This document shows, in pieces, positions 56,455-64,000 of a DNA stretch of 64,000 nucleotides (positions are counted from its first letter, which is position 1; every line of letters begins with the position of its first letter). This stretch comes from Triglochin maritima (taxonomy: Eukaryota > Streptophyta > Magnoliopsida > Alismatales > Juncaginaceae): NCBI GenBank assembly GCA_963682175.1, contig OY821770.1, positions 18,754,501-18,818,500 on the forward strand. Direction: 5' to 3'. The translations under genes were made by a program, and so were the position numbers. The notes under the pieces are model-generated. The model saw only the letters and a program-made list of their open reading frames with translations, did no database searches and was not told the origin of the DNA.

Positions 56455-58980
56455 TCAACCATAATCAGAACTGGATTGAATGACACCATGTTGGTGCATG
56501 TATCCAGTTGAATTGTTCCCCATGTTGACTTGAGGAAAAGATTCCACTCTTCTCTCTTGAATTGGTTCGCTTGTTTGCTCGAGTGATGGTGGTTGGGTAA
56601 ATGAATTACTCCCTTTTTTCTTACATCCTTTTTGCTTATGTGATGATTTATTTGATTCAGAAATCTGATAAATACGTGCTCTCATCACAACATCACTTGG
56701 GTTGCATATTATTTCTGGCTCATTATCAATATGGAAGATATTAAATTCTGCTTTTAAGTTCCCGAAAGATAATTGCATGAGCCCATTTCGACAGTTTATT
56801 AATGCTTCCGAAGTGGCTAAAAAGGGTCTACCTAAAATTACAGGGATTTGTCGATTAGGATTTACAACAGGTTCAGTATCAAGTACGACAAAATCCACTG
56901 GATAAATGAAGTCACCAACCTTAATCAAAACGTCCTCTACTATACCTCTCGGTTTCTTAACAGAACAATCAGCGAATTGGAGGGTTGTCCTAGAGGGTTT
57001 CAGTGGACCAAGGTTGAGTTGCTCGTAGACAGAAAATGGGAGCAAGTTAACGCTTGCACCAAGGTCTAGAAGGGCTTTATTGATAAACGTATCTCCTATT
57101 GAACATGAAATTGTGGGACACCCCGGGTCCTTATATTTTATAGGAGATGTGTTGGAAAGAATTGAGCATATGTTTGCAGTTAAGAATGCCTTCTTTGGTA
57201 CATTCGTTTTTCTCTTCTTAGTGCACAAATCTTTTAAGAATTTAGCATAAGCAGGTATTTGTTGAATCATGTCTAAGAGTGGAATGTTTACCTTAACTTG
57301 CTTAAATACTTCCAAGATTTTCTCTATTTGTGCACTAGAGTTCTTTTTGAGTCTATTGGGAAATGGGGCTTTAGGCACATAGACTCGCTCAGGTTCAGGT
57401 TGAGCTACAGGTTCAGGTTGGGTAGGTGGATTGGGCTTTTCAATTTGGACGTCGGGTTCAATGGTCAAGTCATATGTGGGTGCTTGATGGCTAGATTGAT
57501 TAGTCATTCTAGGGTTTACCACATTATTGTCAATTTGTCTTCCAGACCGTAATGATACTACAGCATTGATTTGTTGGAACGGTCCTTCCTCATTAACCAT
57601 TTGAACCGGTCTAGGGTTGTTATTTCCTGAAGGTGGTTGATAAGATTGATATTGATTATTAGTTCTGGGGTTTACCTCAGGTTGACTTGGAAATTGGCCC
57701 TTTTCTCTTTCACCTATTATCTGTGCTAATTGGCTGACCTGTGTCTCTATCCTTTGGAATGATTGGTTGGTTGTTTGTATAAAAGTTGTCATTAAATTTT
57801 CTAATTTTGTCAACCTAACCTCATGATTTCCATTATTACCCCCAGATGATGTATTATTTTGGTTATATGGGGTTGGTTGTTGTCTAGGAGGTTGTCCTTG
57901 TTGGGTCCACAAAAAATTGGGATGATTACGCCAACCTGGGTTATAGGTTGATGCGTAAGGATCATTTCTAGAATTGTTAAATGTGGCATTAACATGTTCC
58001 AGGTTCACACAGTCCTCCATTAAATGACCAGTCTGACCACATCTAGAGCAGGGGATAGACAAGGGTTGATTCATTCGGGGTTGATTTTGTAGCTCTAGAC
58101 TTTCCATTCTACGCATTAGGGTAGCTAGTTTTGCCTCAGCCGCTATGTTGGAGTCTATAGCTAAGACACCTGGTCGGGGTTGACTCGCTATTCTAGATCC
58201 AATACTCGGGTTGATGGGTGTTCTAGCATTGTCCCATTGCATACTATTTTCAGCTAAATCCTCAAGAAAAGTCCAGGCATCATTTTCATTTTTGGACATA
58301 AAGTTCCCTTGGCTCACAGATTCTAGCATAACCCTAGATGTGGGTGTCAATCCCTCATAAATAATTTGACATAATTGCCACTTCGGAATTCCGTGATGAG
58401 GACATTGGGTCAAGACACTCTTAAATCTCTCAAGATAGGAATAGAACGGCTCGCTCTCAGACTGAACGAATGCAACAATTTCATTCCTAATCTTCATAGT
58501 CTTATGGTTGGGGAAATATTTTTTTAGGAAAACTTGAACAAATTCGGCCCAACTTCTAATAGATCTTTCGGCTAGACTATATAGCCATTTCTTAGCGTCG
58601 TCCTTCAGTGCTAGAGGCACGAATTTCAGACGCACTGCCTCTTCAGGGATATGCTGGTATTGCATAAGAGAGCAGATTTCTTCAAATTCTCTAAGGAAGA
58701 GATATGGGTCTTCCCTAGAGGTGAACTTAGGCAGCATACTCATGTATTGTGCCTTAAGTTCAAAGTCGCGACCCGGTATGGTGGGCATGACGATGCACGA
58801 TGGCTGAGCAGCCATCGTTGGGTAGCACCGATCCCTCAAAGTTATAGGTTGCGCAACAGGCGGGTCCACTACGTTCTCACCCATTAGATCCGGGTGAGGT
58901 GGTGCAACAGATGGGGTGGGGTTAAGCTCTAGACCGGAATCCAGATGAACTCGTGAGAGTCGATTGCTTAAATCCCGCAC
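56455..58980 (-). CDS. gag-PR: Gag-protease polyprotein of the non-autonomous retrotransposon
   Basis: This encodes 841 residues, uninterrupted. The retrotransposon gag core lies at about 115-220 (KKWLYSLAERSIRSWAEFVQ, FLKKYFP, SYLERFKSVLTQCPHHGI). A CCHC zinc knuckle, CSRCGQTGHLMEDC, is at 311-324. A Gln/Asn/Pro-rich linker follows. An aspartic protease with LLDLGASVNLLP lies near residue 638, followed by IPVILGRPFLAT. DLGAS in place of DTGAS is known in Athila-like elements. No reverse transcriptase follows the stop. The predicted role is assembly of virus-like particles and self-processing, with reverse transcription and integration supplied in trans. The start ATG at 58980 lies ~1.3 kb after the primer site. 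With an intact frame and near-identical LTRs, it is probably still expressible. Confidence 0.93.
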   Translation of the reverse strand: MRDLSNRLSRVHLDSGLELNPTPSVAPPHPDLMGENVVDPPVAQPITLRDRCYPTMAAQPSCIVMPTIPGRDFELKAQYMSMLPKFTSREDPYLFLREFEEICSLMQYQHIPEEAVRLKFVPLALKDDAKKWLYSLAERSIRSWAEFVQVFLKKYFPNHKTMKIRNEIVAFVQSESEPFYSYLERFKSVLTQCPHHGIPKWQLCQIIYEGLTPTSRVMLESVSQGNFMSKNENDAWTFLEDLAENSMQWDNARTPINPSIGSRIASQPRPGVLAIDSNIAAEAKLATLMRRMESLELQNQPRMNQPLSIPCSRCGQTGHLMEDCVNLEHVNATFNNSRNDPYASTYNPGWRNHPNFLWTQQGQPPRQQPTPYNQNNTSSGGNNGNHEVRLTKLENLMTTFIQTTNQSFQRIETQVSQLAQIIGEREKGQFPSQPEVNPRTNNQYQSYQPPSGNNNPRPVQMVNEEGPFQQINAVVSLRSGRQIDNNVVNPRMTNQSSHQAPTYDLTIEPDVQIEKPNPPTQPEPVAQPEPERVYVPKAPFPNRLKKNSSAQIEKILEVFKQVKVNIPLLDMIQQIPAYAKFLKDLCTKKRKTNVPKKAFLTANICSILSNTSPIKYKDPGCPTISCSIGDTFINKALLDLGASVNLLPFSVYEQLNLGPLKPSRTTLQFADCSVKKPRGIVEDVLIKVGDFIYPVDFVVLDTEPVVNPNRQIPVILGRPFLATSEALINCRNGLMQLSFGNLKAEFNIFHIDNEPEIICNPSDVVMRARIYQISESNKSSHKQKGCKKKGSNSFTQPPSLEQTSEPIQERRVESFPQVNMGNNSTGYMHQHGVIQSSSDYG

Positions 58981-60277
58981 CCAAATCTGAGTGCACCGGT
59001 TTGAATTAATTTTTGAATTTGAATTCGAAATTTAAATTTCAAATTCAATTCCAAGAATCAATTATTCTTTTTTTTTTTTGAATTTTTGAATTTTAAATTT
59101 TTTTTTAAGGAAACAAACAATAGAAAGGTAAGGATGAGAAGGGAAAGAAGACTCAGACGAGAAGGGAAACTTAACTCTAAAGGATAAAAATTAGGGTTGG
59201 TCAGAAATTTCCTGAACAAGCACGGTCAAAACAATCCTAGACCTAGTGTCACTTAGATCTAGACGACTCCTAACTGGTTGAGTCGAATTGATTTGCTTGA
59301 TTCACCTCCCTCACCAATCAAACCAAGTTGGTCAGTTAGTGTATAGCTAGTGGGGGCGCTTCCGACAGAGTCGGTGCCAATTAGACAACCACGTCGCTTG
59401 GAAGACTTTCGTCGACACAAAAACACTTTCTAGACACCAAATTGAATTCAATTAGCTTCAGGTCATAGCAAGTCAAACCAATCTCCTCCTTAATTGAGTC
59501 TGAGTCCTTAGGGGCCAATGTCTAATTGATTTTAAATTTTAGGCTTAGGCGACACTTCAGGATTGTGGTTTGTGGGCTACGGGAGGGTGATGAAATCCCC
59601 ACCGTATCTTTTCCTACGGAGTTGCCCTTAAGATAGTTTAACTTAAATCTAGCAAAGATAGTCAAACAATGGTCCTTTTAATGGGGGCAATTGCAAGGTT
59701 GTATGCAACTAAATTATATGCTCTAATGCAATCGATAAAAACCTCGATACGTACCTTGCCTCCAGCAATCTTCAACAAGTATTAATTTGCAAGAATTTAG
59801 CAAGAATAATGCAAGCAAAACATTATATGATGCATGCACTAAGGTCTTTCTAATTTTGCCAATTTTAGGTCAGAGTTGAATTATTGCCAATTATGGAATT
59901 GTAACCCTAGCACGTGCAATTCTACGAAAGGAAACTTTTCAACTATTCAGATTTTACGAGAAAGGCAAGAAAAGTTACCTCCGCAATGCTCAGTCGGGTT
60001 CGCCGCCCGCTCTCGGAGATTCCAGTAGCTCAATGCGACCACCCAGAGATGCCGACGACGCCCTCAAAATTTGAAGACCGGAAGACCAACCTGTGCGGCG
60101 ATTTCGCCGCACATGCTTCTTATGGGGCGGCGGATTCGCCGCTCTTTAAGCTCAGAATGCGCTCGTATTTCGCCGCGCGCTCTGTTGTCTCCTGAAACAC
60201 AAATCCAAATACTTAGATCGCGCACAAGATAAACAGGAAAAATCGAAAACACAAAAACAACAAAAATCTGCGTCGCC

Positions 60278-60295
60278 TCCCCGGCAACGGCGCCA
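60278..60295 (-). other. Primer binding site, tRNA-Asp type
   Basis: On the minus strand TGGCGCCGTTGCCGGGGA lies six bases after the 5' LTR. It is an 18-base complement to the 3' end of plant tRNA-Asp (ending CCCCGGCAACGGCGCCA). Athila/Tat-like gypsy elements use this primer. Confidence 0.93.
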
Positions 60296-60301
60296 AAAAC
60301 T

Positions 60302-61489
60302 TGATGAGAATTTTATTTATACCGCAAGTGCACGGCGTCTATGAAGACGTGGCAAGTACGGGTCGAACACAAGGAGGGAGAGATTTCGTTGTTAGTGTGA
60401 TTTCGATTTAGGGGAAGAAGGGAGAAGAAATAAGTTGGGTTTTTGGTATTTTTGATTTAATTATCTAAAGTACGAAACAAAAGCAATTAGAACTAAAACA
60501 AGAAATAAGAAGAGAAATCCGTTGGGTGGAGGTTTAGATTTAGGTTTAGATCAGAGAATTACTGGAACTTATTGTAAATCATGTTAGTTATGAAGCATTA
60601 CAAGATAAATGACTTAACATAAACTCAAGTAATCAAAATAAACTAATCATGAACTTAAAATAATAACATGCAATTCATCTTCTCTAACCCTCATTCCATC
60701 ACCTCCACCCTTTGGAAAGAGTTAGAAACTCATGGAGGGAGGAAGAAGAAGGGATCCTAGAGACATTAAAAGAAAACTAAAACAAGAATTAAAAGAACAG
60801 AATTTTATTAATAAAACTAAGGTACACAAATAAGAACTACAACCAAGGACCCTATTTACATCGTTCTCGGGTCTATTTATAGTTGCTACAAGGGACTTAG
60901 GTATAGAATTGGACGGTACACGTGTCCATACACGACTGGACGAAATTGGGACACACAGATCGACCAATGGGCGGCGGAATCGCCGCACATCATGTGTATT
61001 GTGCGGCGGATTCGCCTCACACGTTGGTCGGATTTAATCAGGATTTTTGTCACGCGTTTATGGTATGATTTGATCTTTATTTGCGCGTCTGGATGATTTC
61101 TTTCCATTGTCTTGAACTCCGGATTAATTCCTTCCATTGTTGGAGATTTATATTTGATTTTTCTTTTGACTTTCTCCACATAATAACTTGGTCCTTTTAT
61201 TTTGCAATCAAGTCCTTGGCATTTTGCAATTAAGCCCTTGACCTTTTTTGTAATTAGCTCCTTGAATGCTTTTATGCTTGGATGCATTTCCATTTGGAAC
61301 CCGATAAACTTGAACTCGGTCTTTATGATAGAAATGAATCTTTTGCACGCGTTTATGCTCGGAATGTGGGTAATTTGTATTCAGGTCCCTGTATTCTGTA
61401 AATACGACTAAACACATACCTTAGTAGCATTTATTGATATAAAAGTAATCTAAATGAAAGACATATGATGCAATGTATGCAATGCATCA
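60302..61489 (-). repeat. 5' LTR of the gag-only element
   Basis: It has the same length, 1188 bp, and nearly the same sequence as 54121-55308. TATAAATA is at 60881-60874 (minus). The GCGGCGG palindromes are at about 60,968-61,019, and two more pairs lie in the leader at about 60,094-60,150. Confidence 0.95.
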
Positions 61490-62183
61490 GTTGGCTGCGA
61501 TGGTCCTACGCCAATGTCATCGTATGTTTAAGAATATCCAAACTGGGTTGGTTGTGATGGTCCTACGCCACTGTGACCGTATGTATATGAACCTCTAAAC
61601 TGCGATGGATCTGGGACAAAATCATCGTATGATGCATTGGACAACCTAAAACTATATGTTGTTTGGTCTACAACTCTAGGTACAGGACAGTCATCACGAA
61701 TCTCATTATTACCATCATCATCTTCAGGAACCGACTCCACATCTGCAGGTAATCCAGCATCACACAGTACTCTTTCAAATTCGTGCACCTGATCGCAATC
61801 GACATCATCGAGTTGGTGATTCTTCAGCAACATTTTACAGAGTCCCTTAGTTCCACGTTTGTACAGCTGCTTGTTAACAATTTTAGCCCGTTGAATACCA
61901 CGTAAGCCCTGAAATTGTAGTTTGAAAATTAGATAGTAAAACACAACAAACAATTGTCAAAGTCGTTAAAAAAACATACCATACGTCGAATACGTGGTCC
62001 ACCAGGAACGTAACCTAAGTCCTCGATAGAATCACGTGGGGCTGGCAACGACCTTTCCAAACCGAACTCTATTTGGCCTCGTATGTAGACTGTGTACATA
62101 CCATTATGTCGAAACCACTAACGATACCGTCGATTTTCTCTCAGATCATATGGTCGACTTTCCTCAAGAATCTGCGGTCTGTC

Positions 62184-63131
62184 TGTAGGATTTCTAGTTT
62201 AATTGTACATATATATTTTCAAAAAATTTATGCACAATAAGGATCATTCATATATTTTCTAAGATTTGTTTTTCATGCATGCATCAGTTGTTTTTAATGA
62301 TTGCTTAAAACACATCAAAACAAATATTGGGCTCCGAAATTCATCCCTAGAAGTTCTCTAAAACTTTTTGAAGATCCGGAGACGATGAGGATGCTTGTTT
62401 CTGCGCTGGATGCCCCCGAGAATTCACCAAACTCTAAACAAGATTGGAGAGAGAAGAGCTAGCCTCTCAATATCCAATAGGGTTTAGAATCTAATTACTA
62501 ACCCCTCTTTAGTTCTCTTGAGAAGAAGATCTCTGAAAACTAAAACTAAACTCAATAATTAAGGTGAAATTCGTGGAGAATTATGGAGAGAGAGAAGTTT
62601 GCACAAAAAGATAATGCATTAAATTGATTAGGTAATGAGATAAACTTGTATTTATAAGTTCTCTCCAAATTACCTATTCATGTGCAACCACTTGCCCATG
62701 ATTTCATGCAAACTTCCATCTAACCATCCATTATTTGTCAACAAATAATCTTAGCCACGAAATAAATCAGTTATGGGCCAATTCCATGCATGATCTAATT
62801 AATTCTGCCGAAAACCGTCTAGACCGGTCGACCGTTTGGAGGTTCGGTCGACCGTTGAACCAAGTTTCGGTCGACCGTTAGACACTCGGTCGACCATTCT
62901 CAACAGTAAAACTATTTCATCGCAATGTTCGGTCGACCGACCGATAGATTCGGTCGACCGTTCCGAACAGACGAAAATTCCCTGTTATCGGTCGAGACGT
63001 GTCCGGTCGACAGTGCACCGACCGGTCGACCGTTTACTGTTGTTCGGTCGACCGTTGAGCATTGTTCTAGTGATTGGTCAAATTTCGGTTTTACCCCTAC
63101 AAAATTTGATATTTCGGGATTAGTAGTAAAT
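62184..63131 (-). mobile_element. Family B LTR, copy 4 (3' portion), split by copy 5
   Basis: On the minus strand it ends AGAAATCCTACA at 62184 and matches the 3' half of copies 1 and 3. TATAAATA is at 62656-62649 (minus). Upstream of it, at 62,820-63,060, seven exact CGGTCGACCG copies are preserved, the best-kept array in this family. The 5' part should lie beyond the window, after copy 5. It cuts the mobile-domain-like gene. Confidence 0.82.
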
Positions 63132-64000
63132 GAAGGGAATGTGTTCTAAAAGTTTTACTTTTAAATGTCAATTATTGTGAATTGAATGAGAAATCATTTT
63201 GTTCCTTGTTTATGTTATTCGTCTTTTAGAAGTGTTAAGGAAGAGGCTCTTGGTACTTAACCGTAGAGCTCTAAAAGATATTGGTTTACATAAAACAAAA
63301 GATATTCGCAATCATGGTAATTAACATGGGACACTAATTACCGAGTTAAGATTGTCGTGTTGGTCATAGATTATTGTAGCTCTACAAGTGAGTGACAACA
63401 CGGGTACACAAAAGAGGAAAATACTAATTTTATATACTGAATAGACCTAATAAGTAAAACATTATAGAATTGTGTTTTCTGTGTCTTTAATGTTTTACTG
63501 TGTCCTTGGTCCTTTTGATATGAGACTTATATCCGATCACTTAAGAATTGCTTCATTAGACTAGTGTCTTGAGCTATCGATGAGTGTAGTGTAAAGGTAT
63601 TAGTTGGTTAAGTATGACTTTTGTTGGAGAAGATAGTTAGTCAAAAGATTATCATTGCCCTCTTAATTGAGTGATGATATTAGTTGGCTCCTTGATAAAG
63701 CAAAGTTATAATGTGCACAATGTGATTTGAGTTAAGTCACATATTTATAACTAGCTTAAAGAGATCAAGAAATGAATACTAATACAAAGATGACATAATA
63801 CTACTTTGTGTGTATTCTTAATATCATGAGGCAAGGGACGGACACAAGTGGTGCACTCCATCACTAGATGGACCAGGTTTTGGTTCGAGTGGAATTAAGA
63901 CATCTAACTAATTGGGAGCTATAATGTGTAGCTAGATACCGCTTATAGCTTGTGGTATTAAGCTCTTAATATCACTGTCAACTTAGTTTAGATCCTCCCA
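63132..64000 (+). mobile_element. Family B LTR, copy 5 (5' portion, runs off the window)
   Basis: It starts near TGAAGGGAATGTGTTCTAAA, like copy 3 (35926), and follows copies 1 and 3 to the window edge. It lies in opposite orientation to copy 4, into which it appears to be inserted. Confidence 0.82.

Larger units (their letters stand above)
54121..61489 (-). mobile_element. Complete gag-protease-only LTR retrotransposon (7369 bp)
   Basis: Two 1188-bp LTRs (54121-55308 and 60302-61489) are bracketed by a perfect 5-bp duplication GTTGG (54116-54120 and 61490-61494). The primer site is next to the 60302 LTR and the purine tract next to the 55308 end, so the element reads on the minus strand. 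Its single long frame encodes gag and protease. No reverse transcriptase, RNase H or integrase is present in the 4993-bp interior. The LTRs differ at about four sites by eye. This organisation matches the non-autonomous class known as TR-GAG. The tRNA-Asp primer site and DLGAS-type protease point to an Athila/Tat-like gypsy ancestry. Confidence 0.95.
53696..62183 (-). pseudogene. Plant mobile domain-like gene remnant, split by an LTR retrotransposon
   Basis: On the minus strand, exon pieces read DRPQILEESRPYDLRENRRY, stop, WFRHNGMYTVYIRG and DLGYVPGGPRIRRM (62183-61980). A 71-nt GT-AG intron (61979-61909) follows. The next exon (61908-61490) gives GLRGIQRAKIVNKQ and GVGPSQPTQFGYS, then TAA. 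The retrotransposon 54121-61489 interrupts it. It continues LSQIPEDYPTYHTPGTNYDT and, after a frame change near 53,815, ends with ESVHVATPVGRGCRRKIKTK and a TAG at 53698-53696. A WFRHNG-type segment, the short tandem GVGPSQPTQ repeats and a basic C-terminus resemble the C-terminal part of plant mobile domain (MAIN-like) proteins, which often travel with Mutator-like elements. That assignment is from memory and tentative. The 5' part is cut by a family B LTR at 62184. The gene lies tail to tail with the transposase, about 215 bp away, so both may have belonged to one element. Confidence 0.55.

Noticed and set aside
60278..60295. A tRNA-Asp gene fragment
   Set aside because: Only the 18 bases complementary to the tRNA 3' end are present, next to an LTR. 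This is a primer binding site.

Overview
The window looks like nuclear DNA of a flowering plant. It is dominated by nested transposable elements of plant type: Ty3/gypsy chromoviruses, Ty1/copia, hAT elements and their short derivatives, a Mutator-like element, a TRIM, a LINE remnant and many solo LTRs. The few host genes are plant-type: a plastid-type homoserine kinase, a NAC transcription-factor relict and a plant secretory phospholipase A2 relict. Species cannot be named from the sequence alone.

Layout. 1-5047: 3' part of a Ty3/gypsy chromovirus (Tekay/Del-like) with an open pol frame and a full 3' LTR, inserted into exon 3 of a minus-strand secretory phospholipase A2 gene (5048-5404; the rest lies outside the window). 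5405-9925: AT-rich DNA with a 56-bp near-perfect palindrome, a LINE tail and two short hAT derivatives. 10824-18956: complete copia element (TSD AAACT) carrying its own hAT insertion (15775-17666). 19158-20568: an hAT-like MITE, then a complete 530-bp TRIM (TSD GTAGT) inside a tandem duplication. 21169-21756: NAC pseudogene. 22152-24918: hAT derivative holding a second one, ending 89 bp before the start codon of the intact homoserine kinase gene (25008-26078), the one clearly functional host gene.

27596-35474: a decayed second copy of the chromovirus, with two foreign LTRs inserted and its 3' half lost. 35476-39593: an LTR family ('family B' here) inserted into itself in opposite orientation. 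40235-41602: a fold-back element with long inverted ends and a central ~22-bp satellite. 41960-45735: a diverged tandem duplication split by a third chromovirus LTR, itself carrying another solo LTR. 46197-46720: gypsy protease relict. 47028-50020: two more hAT derivatives, one with a solo LTR inside. 50394-53479: decayed Mutator-like transposase, tail to tail with a minus-strand relict that resembles plant mobile domain proteins (53696-62183). That relict is split by a complete, very young gag-protease-only LTR retrotransposon (54121-61489, TSD GTTGG, LTRs differing at about four sites). 62184-64000: another opposite-orientation family B nest, running off the window.

Most insertions could be bounded to the base by their target duplications, so the order of events is readable in most nests. 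The most unusual signal is a 10-bp palindrome, CGGTCGACCG, repeated as a loose array inside LTRs of at least three families that otherwise look unrelated. In two of these families the array lies just upstream of the TATA box.
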